This document shows, piece by piece, positions 25,212-36,972 of a DNA stretch of 64,000 bases. Made by a program: the position numbers and the translations under genes. Origin of the DNA: Paramecium sonneborni (Eukaryota; Ciliophora; Oligohymenophorea; Peniculida; Parameciidae); NCBI GenBank assembly GCA_905182985.1, contig CAJJDN010000002.1, positions 625,441 through 689,440 on the forward strand. The letters are read 5' to 3'. Each line of letters starts with the position of its first letter. Within the stretch, counting starts at the first letter, position 1. The notes below the pieces were generated by a model, which did no database searches, was not told the DNA's origin, and saw nothing but the letters and a program-made list of their open reading frames with translations.

Positions 25212-26421
25212 TCATTTATTTTGAATATCTAAATTTTTGTAAACATTATTAAATCTCCAATTATGGTAATAATGAGCAGGAGAATAATCAGAATAGACAT
25301 GATTGGGATCTTTCTTAGAATAAATGATAGATGGAACGAATTCTTTTCCTACTTCAGTTCTATCTTTAAGTAGAAGATGAACACCATCATACATGGATAG
25401 GAATCTGAAAATAAAAATAGTAATTACTTAGTGAATCTGCTGGCAAATACAAAAGATTGGTCTTAGAATTCATATATCCAATGGTCTAAATAAATAGGAA
25501 ATGATTACTTAATGTATTATTGTCTCCTTAAACAGAATGAACATCATGTCCAAAACCTCTCACTTATGGACAAACCTTTAACATAGGTAATGTATTTGTG
25601 CCTAAATGAACCCATCTTGAAAACTCAGGGAATGCAAAATGAGCTCTACCTGTAAAAAGACCTGCTTTGACTGGCCAGAATGCAAGAGAATCAGCTTTAT
25701 TAAAAGAAACATTTTCATGGAGGAATTTAAGAGCAAATTTCCAATCCCATTATCCTGATGGTAATTTAACAAGATTGTCACTAAAAATAGATCTCCATTT
25801 AACACACTATAGAAATATTGTAATAATTTAACCTCAATATTTTCTTTAAGGAATGATTCAATTTATGACTTAGCCATTTCTTTAGTATTAATTTCTGATA
25901 ATTTTTTAATAAAGCCTCTGAATTCTGTAAATGCTTCATGATATCTTTAATCCATAGGTGAGTAATCAATACAGAACACACCTGTTGTTCTTTCAGGATG
26001 ATAGCATCCAGCAGCTAAAGCAACTTTTGCTCCAAATCCATGTCCAGACATTGTGGCCATAGTAATTTTGTTATAATACATATATCTAACAACATCGTTG
26101 GCTAGATCTTCAACATCAAATGAGTAATGCTTATCAGATGTACCAAAATTTCTTGGACTCAAAATATGCACATTTCTATAATCAAGAATCTATGTAATTA
26201 AGACTCTATCTAACCTTATTATTTGGGTCACTAAAGAATGGGATCCAATTTTCTACAGGATCACAAGCTTCAGGAAAGAAAAGGAGATTTGGTAAATCAT
26301 TATATCTGCCTTTAAGAGTTACTCCTCTTAGGACTACATTCTATGAAACATTCTGATATTCACTAACTCCTTTGTGGAATTAGAGTGTACTGAATTTCCA
26401 AAGTTATCGAAATCTGTACAT
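25212..26421 (-). CDS. ABHD11-like alpha/beta hydrolase lacking the nucleophilic serine
   Basis: 370 residues after introns of 25, 26, 23 and 23 nt; the length divides exactly. The start MYRFRQLWKFSTLQ looks like a mitochondrial presequence. Features of the ABHD11/YbfF group are present: HILSPRNFGTSD, the cap-region CIDYSPMDQRYHEAFTEFRG, DNLVKLPSGQWDWKFALKF, and a C-terminal NHWIYEF at the catalytic His position. The nucleophile elbow, normally GHSMGG, reads SGHGFGAKV, so the serine is replaced by glycine. Classical ester hydrolysis is therefore unlikely, and the protein may be a pseudo-enzyme or use altered chemistry. The start lies 24 bp downstream of the neighbouring MRH gene's stop, on the same strand. 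Confidence 0.8.
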
Positions 26422-26445
26422 AGATATTTTAATTAATTAATTTAT

Positions 26446-27224
26446 TCATATACTATCATAGCCACCATGTCTAAACCTCTAGACTTGAGATTATAATTTA
26501 TCTACACCTAAATGAAAGATAGCTCTGAATTGAGGAATGAGAGTTTTTATTAATTAAATATGTGGAATGGCTTCCTCTCCCTCAAGTTATAGTTTCTTCC
26601 GATTGTAAATGAAGCGTCCCCCAAAATATAAACAAATAATAAAAATAAATTTAAGAAACATATGTGAACCTAAATTATTATAATGCATTTAATACTTGCA
26701 TTCCTACAACCAACATGATGTCTAATTTTAAATTAATCTATGCATTCATTATCTGGTAAAACTGTAAAAGTAGCATCATCATTTCCACATTCAATAAAAA
26801 AATGAGCTTGTCTTGGTTACATCACTCCTGTAGGTTGTTTAGGATCCATACATAAATCTCCTTATGTATACTTAACTACTATTCCTTTTTCTAAATCTCT
26901 CTAATCCAAATGATCAAATGTTTAAGTTTCAACCAATCCAGCAACATCACAATTTTCTGTTATTTATCCCATAACTGCTAATGCTTCTATTGCTCCCACC
27001 TATCTATCATGACATTTTATAGGTTTGAAATCACAAAAATTGAATATGTAAACCATACTAAACATTCCCATTCCACTTGTTTCGTCCTTTAATTACCATC
27101 CTCCATCCTTATCTAATGATTTTAGGTTATATGTATATCCTGTTTCATCAGTCCATGTACATTACTCACATAAACCCATACCCATCAAAAACAATAAGAT
27201 AGTTATTGTGAAATTAGGACACAT
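26446..27224 (-). CDS. MRH-domain type I membrane protein (M6P-receptor/Atg27-like)
   Basis: 250 residues after one 26-nt intron; the length divides exactly. A signal peptide (MCPNFTITILLFLMGMG) is followed by a cysteine-rich lumenal domain: CTWTDETGYTYNL, FNFCDFKPIKC, IVVKYTQGDLC, HFFIECG, with paired cysteines as in mannose-6-phosphate-receptor-homology domains. A single membrane helix (FLKFIFIICLYFG) and a cytosolic tail of about 55 residues follow. This is the build of cation-dependent M6P receptors and Atg27, which sort cargo between Golgi, endosomes and vacuole. Whether the sugar-binding residues are kept cannot be judged by eye. Confidence 0.7.
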
Positions 27225-27359
27225 ATGTTAATTTATTTTATTATATAATTATATTTATAAATTATCAATAAGCTCTGACTAATTGCTGTTATCTAGCCTT
27301 TAAATTTTTATTTTCTCCATCCAATCACTTATATTTGCTTATCAAAGTTATCCATATCC

Positions 27360-28516
27360 TCACTCATTCAACTATCCAAACAATTATTCTTATTCTTAAA
27401 ATTTATTCTCACCTACTTATTATTTATATTTCAAGGCTTCTATCTAAAATACTAACATAGTTCTCTTACCCTCATTATCTTACTAATCTTAATCAAAATC
27501 CTGATCACCTTAATCTGTTAAGTTTAATTCATCAGACACTGCTGTTAAAGTAAAGTATTGTTTTTCTTTCTCTAAAGTTTTTGCTTTTTATTCAACCTTA
27601 TTTAATATATTCTCTCAAATGTTCATAGCTCCTTATGTAAGTGTTGATAAACTTGTAATTTCTCTTCTAATTACTTTTTTGTATTCTAATCTCCATTATA
27701 TTTAAGTTTAGCTCTCTCTATTTCTGGTCCAAGTAATGTTCTTTTATTTTAAAATCCATATTCAATTTATTTATTTAATCATTCTTGTATATTAAATCTA
27801 ATTAATCTCAATCTAATTCTACAATCTTTTATTTCGAATCTGCAATTTAATGTATAGTTCTTCTTCCATTATTTATTTTTCCAAAGATATTGCTTTCAAT
27901 TATTTTGTGAATTACAATCATATGTTTTTTCTTCTTTTATTAATATTGCTTCTGCTTTATAGACTTACAATGTTTTAACTTCATTATCTTTCTATAAATA
28001 TTTATCCTTCTATTCTTCTAATTCATATTTTAATTAAGCAATTTCATTCTTTAATCTTACTTGACTAAGTTTTAAATCCAAAGTAAAGTTAAAACTTATT
28101 GTGTCTTTTAACTCTTATTCTAATAGTCTATCTTTTATTAATTTGCCTTCAAATTTTTTTATTAACTTATCTGAGAAATTAGCAAATCCTTTTATTCATT
28201 TTCATTAATAAATTATTTAATTAATGTCAACAATTTACAAATATCATCTAAGAGTATCTTTAATCTCATCTAATAAGTTTCAGTCTAAAATTTTTATAAT
28301 TACAAGCCTTTCCAATCCTGAACTTTCACTTATAATTTGAAGAGCTAAATATTTCTACTTCCATCACATTAATTCTATTTCTAGTTAATTTACTTCATTC
28401 AAGACAGACCCATCTTCATCTGATTTAATGATAATGGCTAACAATTATATTAATAATCATTACTTTATAATCTCCTTATTTTTGTGATAAAAATCTCCCT
28501 CGATTTTATTATTCAT
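27360..28516 (-). CDS. Coiled-coil protein, exon structure incomplete
   Basis: Most of this stretch reads as Lys/Glu/Gln-rich helix, for example LKYELEEQKDKYLQKDNEV and YKAEAILIKEEKTYD, ending with acidic runs and LFGQLNE. At least two introns near the 5' end (about 28260-28450) are needed to connect the frames, and I could not settle them, so start and N-terminus are provisional. No domain other than coiled coil is seen. A structural or cytoskeletal role is plausible but not shown. Confidence 0.5.
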
Positions 28517-28704
28517 TTGTTAGTTAAATTAATATCTTTACAATAATTTTTATATCAATATATTTTAAAATTCTCAATTCTTGCTTAATCATATCCTATT
28601 ATTATTATAATTCTAATTTTTTATCTTTAATTATTAGCATTTATTTATTTTCCTATATTTAAAGTCATTCACACTTTTTAAATTTTATTTAGTAAATAAA
28701 AATT

Positions 28705-29087
28705 ATGTTTGAAGAAAATATTAGTTAAAAAAATCAATTTGAGTTTTCCAAGTATAGCAATGCTGTCAAAAGGTTTGAGAATCTTGAGAAACTTAAGTTA
28801 ATTGATCGTTTAGAAACAATATAAAAAATTAAAAAATCTAATGATAGATTAGAAATTAAGAAATTTATGTTTCAATTATAACAAAGAATGTTTGAAACTC
28901 CTGATTAGTTTTCAATTATTAAATTTTCAATAGGTCTAAAGTCAATTTTAGAGAATATGCATAAAGAAGTGTAGAAAAATTAAAGCGTGATTCAAAACTT
29001 TCTCGTTCTCCAGACTCACGCTAAACCACAGCAGCTGAGAAGTAGACAGATATAAAAGAATTCGAAGTTAAACCATTTTAAGTTTGA
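28705..29087 (+). CDS. Small charged protein of unknown function
   Basis: 120 residues after one 20-nt intron; the length divides exactly. It starts MFEENISQKNQFEFSKY and is helix-rich in its first 75 residues, with a Ser/Arg-containing segment (KLSRSPDSRQTTAAEKQ) near the end that could be phosphorylated. No family was recognised. It diverges from the coiled-coil gene at 27360-28516, with about 190 bp between starts. Confidence 0.55.
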
Positions 29088-29486
29088 TAGTTTTTATTAG
29101 TTACACATAATTACCATAATCAATATTATTTTACTATAAAATTCAACAATTATTTTACTATTCACATAAAAATAAATTTTAATCTATTCTTCATGAAAAT
29201 TAAGTTTAAATATCAGATTCTTAGAAAATTCATTCATTTTTATTTCTTTTCATTTAGAAAATTCATACTTTAAACTTTTGAAAGTGAATTTTATTCAAAT
29301 ATCTATTTATTTTATAATTTAGATCTATAAAGTTTCAATTATAATCCTGTCAATAAAATAAAGATATAAATCATTTCAACCAAATGAATTTTTATTCATT
29401 TTGTAAATATTTTGAATATTTTTCTATGATCAAATACATGTAAATAATACAAAGTTTATATGCAATAATTATTTCAGCTTCGATTT
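29088..29486. other. A+T-rich intergenic region between convergent genes
   Basis: About 400 bases; no frame or RNA gene that I can support. Confidence 0.45.
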
Positions 29487-30041
29487 TCATAAATATGATC
29501 TTAAAAATATTTTTTTTTTTTTCCAAACATCTACCTTTCTATTAATACTATTTCTAGGACTCAAAGCAACATCAAAATGTACACTTTTTATTGATTTTTG
29601 AGCATCTGATATTTATTGAAAATATGAGGATTTATTATTTGAAAGTTCTTTTTTTTTCAAAATGCTCCGAATTCCAATACTTTAAAAAGATGTAGATAAC
29701 TTGGTAGTTAATGATCTTGTTTTTTTAGAGGGTTTTTGATGATGTTTGCCCTTCAAATAATAAGATGTCAAGTTTTCTCTAGAAAAAGTCTAAACATCTC
29801 CTCCAGGCGAATAGGATTTGCTTTTTCTTTTGTTTTTTATTAATAAGCGATCATATTGTTCCATTACCAAAAATAATGCAAAGTCATCCTCCTCTTGGAG
29901 AGGCATAATTTATTATAAGGGAATTGGTTTTTTGAGATCTGCCACCATATTATCATGATTGCTGTTTCGTGGTTCTATTTTTAGCTTCATCTCTTATATA
30001 GTGTCTTAAGTATTTTTGCAACAGCAAGGTGATGAACCCAT
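29487..30041 (-). CDS. Acylated SILK/RVxF protein 1 (putative PP1 targeting subunit)
   Basis: 184 residues without intron. It starts MGSSPCCCKNTQ, with Gly2 for myristoylation and Cys6-8 for palmitoylation, so plasma- or organelle-membrane anchoring is likely. A conserved middle block (EEDDFALFLVMEQYDRLLIK) is shared with the protein at 31406-31924. Towards the C-terminus lie SILK (126-129, GIRSILKKK) and KSVHF (152-156), matching the two short docking motifs for the catalytic subunit of protein phosphatase 1, in the usual order. There is no globular domain. The motif pair with an acylated start suggests a PP1 tether, but motif matches alone can be fortuitous. A long A-run near the 3' end (29510-29522) makes the last 13 residues uncertain. 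Confidence 0.72.
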
Positions 30042-30774
30042 ACTTTGCTAAATTGTCTATTATTTTTAATTAGGTTTCTTAAGAACTTCTAATTAACAAT
30101 ATAGTTTGTCAAGAAACATTTAGAATTTCTCTATCTGCTTTATTTTACAAAAGATGGATAAAATGAATGATTATATGATGCATTATTTTCAATATTAAAA
30201 ATTAACTTGTCGTTTAATTGCTTCAAATTATTGTTATTAACAATCTTTAAGATTATTTCTGGAAAGAATAATTAAATCTTAGATTACAAATCAAATAATT
30301 GTATTTTAATAAGTAGGTTTTCTATCTTATGGTTCAATAGAGTCTTTGCTGATATTAATCTTAAATTTTCATTATGAATCCTTTTAAATAGTTCAAATTT
30401 GAATTCTTATAGAAATTAGCAACAAGAAATAAGAATAATGTAAAAAGGCTTTGCTTTGAGTCTACTTAGAAAAATTAAAATAATTATTTTTTTATTTATT
30501 TTGTAAATTTTTTTATTTGTAATTATTTAAATGAGATTAATTTAATTCAGAGTTTTTATAATTTTTTAATTAATGAATAAGACATTTGTTGTCATGTTTC
30601 AGATTAATATTATGTAAAAAAATTTAATATTTATTTAATTAAATTGCTATTTACAATAATGCATATCATTTAAAATAAAATATAAGAATAATTGAGGTTA
30701 TGATCGAAGAATAATTATTTACGAATTAGATTGAAATTAAATTATATATCATAAACAAGTAGTAATATTAAGAA
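30042..30774. other. Region with an open minus-strand frame but no supported gene
   Basis: Between two SILK/RVxF genes. A minus-strand frame from about 30480 to 30060 is open for some 140 codons and has protein-like content (ELFKRIHNENLRLISAKTLL), but it has no ATG near its beginning and runs into the neighbouring gene in another frame. It may be an exon of an unplaced gene or chance. Confidence 0.35.
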
Positions 30775-31299
30775 TCAAATATATGAAATTTTCTTGTATC
30801 CATTATACTTTTATTGAAATTTGTTCTTGTGTAATTCCTTTATTGAAAACCTAACTCTTTTTTATTATGTAAAATGTTTTTTTTCCTAATCCTAAAGCAT
30901 TTCTCTATTTTTTAAAATGCTCTTTGGTGGTATTTCAGAAAGTATATTGCGAATAAATACACTTTTTGATCTATTTTTAGTTCCATCTAAGTTATTATTA
31001 ACATTCTAGTCAGTGATTTAATCTAACTCTCTCTGAGATAAATTTTTTGTTTCCAACTTCTGAAATGACTCAACAATACTAATATTTGTTTCTAAATCTT
31101 GATTTTATTTATCTTCATCATGAGATAGTTTTGATTGAAGCTCATCTAATGTTTCCGTTATCACTGTACTCTATTCAAAAATTACCTTAGAACTGTTATC
31201 CTTATGACAGTCTCTTTTAATTTGAAGTTGTTTTATATCTGTTATTGATGATTCAGATTGTGGTATATTATTTGCACATATCTATTATATTTACCCCAT
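30775..31299 (-). CDS. Acylated SILK/RVxF protein 2 (putative PP1 targeting subunit)
   Basis: 174 residues without intron. It starts MGQIQQICANN, with Gly2 and Cys8. A long polar, acidic middle contains possible phosphorylation sites. The C-terminal part has PPKSILKNRE (SILK at 127-130) and QQKRVRFSIKE (RVRF at 148-151). The latter is an almost perfect PP1 RVxF site with preceding basic residues. In PP1 inhibitors and targeting proteins SILK precedes RVxF by a few to several tens of residues, as here. It is the same architecture as its two neighbours, with less sequence similarity outside the motifs. A serine directly after RVRF could make binding phosphorylation-sensitive. Confidence 0.74.
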
Positions 31300-31405
31300 T
31301 TAAGCAATTATATATATATTAAGAAAATATTAAAAGAAAAAAGAATTTTATTAATAGTTTTTCTCCCGTAATTAAATAGATATGTGATTATAAATTAAAT
31401 GTTAT

Positions 31406-31924
31406 TCAAAAATAATCAATCATTTTACTAGTATTACATTATAAAATAAAGGGTAGAAAAGAAACTTTATTTTTTGATTTTTTCTAGAATTGAGATTCTT
31501 GAGTATTTGATCTTTTTTTCAATATACTACTTGGCTTATATGCAGTGCCTTATTTAGATATACTATTAATAAATTATGAAGCACTTAAAGATCTTTAATA
31601 TGCCATTTTTTTTCTTTTCCAGTGTTTTGTATTGACAAGAGATTCTTAATGTATTTAATTTTTATTATCAACAGATATTGAGCGACTTCTTTTATTTGAT
31701 GAGCAATTATAACTTGTACTTATTGATTTTTTCTTAATTAACTATTCATATGTTGCAATAATTTAAAGTAATGGAGAATCATCTTCTGGATTGATTTATA
31801 CAACTTAATTAAAAAATGGTTTTTTAAATTAGTTCAATTGTAATTCATCATTACTTATTTTATTTTGTTATTCCTTATTAGAATAAGATTAAGGGCAGCA
31901 ACAATAACTAGGATAGGATCCCAT
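31406..31924 (-). CDS. Acylated SILK/RVxF protein 3 (putative PP1 targeting subunit)
   Basis: 172 residues without intron. It starts MGSYPSYCCCPQSY, with Gly2 and Cys8-10. The block NPEDDSPLLQIIATYEQLIK aligns with the equivalent block of protein 1 and supports common descent. SILK is at 133-136 (KPSSILKKRS) and KVSF at 153-156 (KNKVSFLPF). Ser/Arg-rich stretches (NKRSRSISVD, QRSLSASQ) lie between. All three genes run in the same direction, spaced 0.1-0.7 kb apart, as expected of tandem duplication. PP1 binding is inferred from motifs only. Confidence 0.74.
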
Positions 31925-32541
31925 TTTATCTAAATTAATTTTTTTAAAGAATAATCAATTTTAGTCATTGCAATATGATAGGAAGCATAAAGAATATTCT
32001 TGAAGAATATTAGATAATAATTAAATTGACAGTTTTAAAATTTTCATATTTTATCTATAAATTTGAATTAAAACTTTAAAAATATTGTTTTGATTAAGAT
32101 GATGTTACACAAAAGTCCTTTTAGATTAAAAATAAAAAACATAATTAAAAATTAAGAATTTCCATTTTTGTTTAATAAAAAAATTTAATTGCTATATCGA
32201 TTAAGGAACTGATATAAATAGTATTAAATTAAAAAATTCATAATAAATACAAAATAATCTATAATTCTTAATAAATGTATAAGATTTTTAATAATTATAT
32301 CATAAATGATAGTTTAATTTTGATAATATTATTGCTAGATGCAATTTTTGAATGAATAATTTAAATTATAATAGAGAGTGATTTTTAATATTTTTTGTTA
32401 TAATTTTAATATTATTTTAATTCTTTAAAAGTTCTTAGATAAGTAGAAAGAAGTGAGAAATATATTTTCTTATGAATAATTAATTTGAATATAATAATAT
32501 GTTTATATAATATTTTTGTCCATAATAATAATCATAATAAA
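31925..32541. other. A+T-rich intergenic region
   Basis: About 620 bases between the third SILK/RVxF gene and the ornithine decarboxylase stop. No supported feature. Confidence 0.45.
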
Positions 32542-33982
32542 TCAACAAATTTAGCTGATTGCAATCTAAGGTTACCCTTAGCTTTATTATTCAAATTAGC
32601 CACTCCATTGATAGATTTTGGTAGTTGATTTCATTCCATTAAATGTAGATTTAGGTCCAATTGTATAACTTCCCATTCCTTACATACATAACCAATCTCC
32701 AACCTACATATCTGTGGGTACAGTAATATTCTTTGCAATAACATCTGCACCATCACATGTCATACCAAATATTGAGACATTTGATTAATCTGAAATTTAA
32801 GAATCTATTGATTCTTCAGAATTAAGAACACTATAAAATTGATCATTTTAATTTTCAAATGAGATACCATCCATAAGTATACAATTAAAAGAATGATACA
32901 ATGATTCATTAACATGATAACATAATTTTCCATGCTTAATTCTTTTAGTCATAATTCTAAATAAAAGAGAACATGTATTAGCACTAAAATGTCTTCCTGG
33001 TTCAGCTATTACTTAATATCCTAAAGGATCATTTTAAGTTCTTTTTAATGCATTAATTGCATTTTCATGAATATTACTAGTAGGAAATCCACCTCCTACA
33101 TCTAATAATTCCATCTTATGTCCATATAATCTTCCAATTCTCATACATTCTTAGGCCAAATCAACAGCCTAAATATATATTTAAATTAAATTACTTTTCC
33201 AAAAGAGGATGATCCTTAAACAGCACTTCCACAATGAAAATGTATACCATGTAATTAAATACCCATTTATTGAATTTGTTTAAATCTTTTATGAGCAGCA
33301 TCTAAATTTGGCACATCATCCCCAAATTTACCAGAAAAAAGTGTAGCCATTTATTCTGGGTTTTCTTCAACAATAGATAATCTCCATAATATTTTCATTT
33401 CTGGTGCTATTTTTTAAATCTTTATTAATTCTTCAATTGAGTCTGCACTTGTTATTTAGACTCCTTTATTCTTAGCAAAGTAGATATCTTTTTCCTCTTT
33501 TACTGGATTACTATAAACCAACTTTGAAGCGGGAACTCCATATTTCATCACCATTTAGATTTCCTAAAGGTTAATATTAATATTTTACTCCTTTTGAGGC
33601 ACAATCAAATGTTCCATAAGGTCCATTTATGATATCTTATATTAAAGGTTCAATAGGGTTGCTCTTGATTGCATAATATGGTGTTATCCAAGGTAGGGTT
33701 TACCTCCATTAATTAACCTTATTTTTAAGTTCATTTGAATTGTATATCATGAAGGAATGGCCATATGGATCTATTCTAGCATAGTTAAGAAATTCTCTCT
33801 ATTATTATCTATTGAGCTATCTATTATCACAACCTAAAATAATTTAAATTTTTATAAACTAACCTTTTAAGAAGTATAATCTAAAAGCATATTAGCTGGT
33901 TTAATTAAGTGACCTGGCCAGTCTATGGTGGTTGTTCAGTGTTTTTAGAAGAAAAGATGTTTTATTTTAAAAATGATGTCAT
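32542..33982 (-). CDS. ODC1: Ornithine decarboxylase (PLP-dependent, fold III)
   Basis: Catalyses ornithine to putrescine, the first committed step of polyamine synthesis. The PLP-lysine block reads TPYYAIKSNP. Further signatures are HFHCGS, LELLDVGGGFP (glycine loop), VIAEPGRHFSA, the catalytic-cysteine block MTCDGADV and the late GDWLCMQGMGSYT. All are characteristic of eukaryotic ODC rather than diaminopimelate or arginine decarboxylase. Several short introns are present, including around 33160-33190 and 33550-33580. The first 60 residues and exact start (ATG at 33982 chosen) are uncertain because frames switch near 33820-33900, where an intron of 30 or 47 nt could be used. The C-terminus is short and Gln-rich. 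Confidence 0.92.
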
Positions 33983-34069
33983 TTTTTGTAAGTTGGATTT
34001 AATTCCAAAATATTACGTATTTTAATATATTATATATTAATAAAATGATTCCAAAATAACCTTTAATAT

Positions 34070-35394
34070 TCATTATTATTTTTATTTCCCTTTTGAGGAA
34101 ACCATTCTAACATAACTATCTATTTGCATTTAAAACTAAGTAAATCCAAATAATTATATAACCCTTTCTCTACCTTTTTCTCCCATTTCTTTACTCTTTT
34201 CTTTATTTTAGTAAATTTCTATCATTCTCTAACACCATTCATTAGTTTTTGATTCACATAGATAACCAGTTACTCCATTCTAAATTGATTCCTATTTATT
34301 ATATCAATAATAATAAATACTTTGGGTCCTCCAGAATTACATGCAATTACAGGAACTTAATTATACATAGCTTCAACTGGAACTATACCAAAATGTTCTC
34401 TTTCTGGTGTATATAGAACAGCTAAAGTATTAGACATCAACCAAGTTCGTTCAGAATCAGATATATTTTTTTTAAATGACACATATTCAGCTACATTTTA
34501 TCTTTATGCAATCTAATTTAATTCTTCATAATGTTATGCATTTTCTTCCACTCGTTATTCAAATCCTCCTGCTATTACTAATCTTATTTATTCTATATTC
34601 TCATTTTAAGATAATTATTATCTAAATGCAGCAAATGCATGAATTGCCAATGCAATATTCTTTTTTCTTTCATATCTATTTAAAGATAAAAAATAATTAT
34701 TTCCACTTAATCTACTATCATGTCTATTAAGATCTGGAGGTATGTCAAATTTTGAAAATTCTATTGCTGGGTATAATACTTCAGGTTGTCTACCATATTT
34801 ATTATAAATAGGAAAAGCTTATTTTACTATTTCTCTTGTAAATTAACTATTTACTAATATTAAATTAGCAAATAACATGCTAATCTCTTCAAATGAGTCT
34901 AAGAATAATCTATAAAATTTTTTTATTAATGATTTCCTCTCTACACATAATAATTTATCAGGAAAATGACAATAAAATATTGTTTTTCTTCTAAACAACC
35001 AAAATAATGGTAAACAAACAGATACTTAATCAATTATGATAACATCCCAACGACCACTAAAAAATATAATATACAAAGTTGCTAATATCATTCTTATATA
35101 TGCACACATTGCAGTACAATATCCTTTTAAATATTACAATTCATCATACCAAATATATGAGCAGGTATTATATTTCCTCTTACTTCTACTGGGATTTATC
35201 CATTAGTTTCAGGAAATGAATGGTTAGGATCATGATGTGGAGTATATATTTTTACATAATGATTTTTTTGTAATGCCAATGCAAGATTTACTACTAATTA
35301 TTCAGCGCCTCCAATACCCAAATCTATTTTAGAATTTTTTATTATTACCAGGGTGCAAAAAAGCTATCTTCAATTGATCCTATTATTATTACAT
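34070..35394 (-). CDS. ALG2: ALG2 alpha-1,3/1,6-mannosyltransferase
   Basis: 414 residues after introns of 25, 26 and 29 nt; the length divides exactly. It has the ALG2-type opening KIAFLHPDLGIGGAEQLVV and YCHFPDKLLC, then the GT4 donor-binding region with LSLNRYERKKNIALAI and the EX7E-like block TPEREHFGIVPVEAM followed by VPVIACNSGGP. ALG2 adds the second and third mannoses to the dolichol-linked oligosaccharide on the cytosolic face of the ER, for N-glycosylation. A hydrophobic stretch (IRMILATLYIIFF) fits membrane association. Start MQQQQDQLK at 35394 is the ATG directly preceding the domain. Confidence 0.93.
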
Positions 35395-36669
35395 ATATTT
35401 CTTAATTATATATATAAGTGAATATAAAAAATTATACATAATGATGTGTCAATCTAAAAATATATTTTGATAAATTATTTTCGATACGATAAAAAATAAT
35501 TCTAATATATTATATAAATAATATTTTAATATTTTAAACAAGAATCACAACAATAACTCTACTTCCTGATAATTAATATTATCAATTAAATTTCAATAAA
35601 AAGAATTATACAATAGTCATTTTATCCTGCAAGTTCTTTAATGATACAGATAGTAAAGAACCAAAATCTGAGAGAAATTATTATAAATCAATATAATGTT
35701 ACTATTATAAGATTTCAAAAATTCTTATGTGAAAAACTGCTAATTTACAATTATCTTTACAATGTGGAATCATTTTCAAAATATTGTGTTTTCATTTACT
35801 ATTTATTAATTATATAATAAATGATCTTTAATTAATAAATATACATAGCTGCACTAATCATTGGTTTTAGAAATAATATAAATAAGCAGTTAACAAAAAA
35901 ATTATTTAATTTTATTTTTCCAAAAAATAAATTAACTCTATGGCTTTAAAATTTATCAAAAAATGATAGATTTTAAATATCAAAAAAAATAATGATTTCG
36001 AAATCAAAATTACTCAGAAAGTATCATTAAGGGAAGTCAGTTAATTTTTCTAATTGTGTATACTTCATTTATTAAAATTCTTCATTAACTCATCTGAACT
36101 AATAAACAAACCGTTCATTCAGTTGTATTCGAAAAGCTGAAATAACAAATAGAAAATGTAAATCAAATAGTATGTATGATTTACTTGAAAATGTACAAAA
36201 TATTACCTTTATAATCATAAAACTTCGATCAGATGGTTAGATTATAAATGTATTTATCACAATTCCCCTCGTGTTTTAATATATAAAATTAATTATTCTA
36301 AAAAAAATTCTATTTAGTAGTAAAATCTTTTCCTCATCTCAAACTTAAAGAGAAGGGTTGTTTCAGACTTTTTATGATATACAATATATTTTTGAATCAA
36401 GAAATAAAATATTAGAAGCAAATAGAAAAAAAATAAAGAAATTAAATTCAAAATAAAAACTTCTTATTTTTGAGTTAATGGTTTAATTATAGTAAAGAAT
36501 TCTGTGCTATTAACTCTTAAATTCTTCCATTATTAGAGGTTGTAAAATATTGAATTTTAAGATTGCTTTCATCTATTCTGTCATTATTTTATTTATGTGT
36601 TCTTATGAAGATATTGAAGATGAAAATATAGAGTTTCCCTAAATGTGGATTATTAAAATTTCTTTTTTA
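35395..36669. other. Long A+T-rich region without a supported gene
   Basis: The longest region here with no recognisable domain (about 1.3 kb). The part nearest 36670 may hold further exons of the small minus-strand gene at 36670-36972: several frames between 36360 and 36660 are open and protein-like, but they conflict with each other. The rest shows nothing I can support. Confidence 0.4.
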
Positions 36670-36972
36670 TCAGCTCATTCTAATTTTTTGTGATTTTTCT
36701 ATTAGCCTTGCTTAATCAAATTATATAAAAAAATAAGAACCTAAATTTTATTTAGATATAGAAAGAGATCCTCATTAATTAATGTCACCTCCTTCTTCAT
36801 ATATTTAATTTAATTAAATTTTATACTTATTTGAAAAAAATTTTACCAAATTTCTAAAAATATTGTCACCTTTATATTTTACAAGATGAATAAATTAATT
36901 ACAAAATTGTTTAGGTTTCGAGTTTTTGAAATCTTCACTCTCATAAAATTTAAATAATTTATATAAAATCAT
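36670..36972 (-). CDS. Short unrecognised gene overlapping a divergent start
   Basis: 94 residues with one 18-nt intron; the length divides exactly. It starts MILYKLFKFYESEDFK. There is no domain; the protein is Lys/Phe-rich. Its ATG (36972-36970) overlaps the ATG of the plus-strand gene (36971-36973) within the palindrome CATG, so at least one of the two starts may be wrong. Coding potential is moderate, and further 3' exons toward 36360 are possible. Confidence 0.4.
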
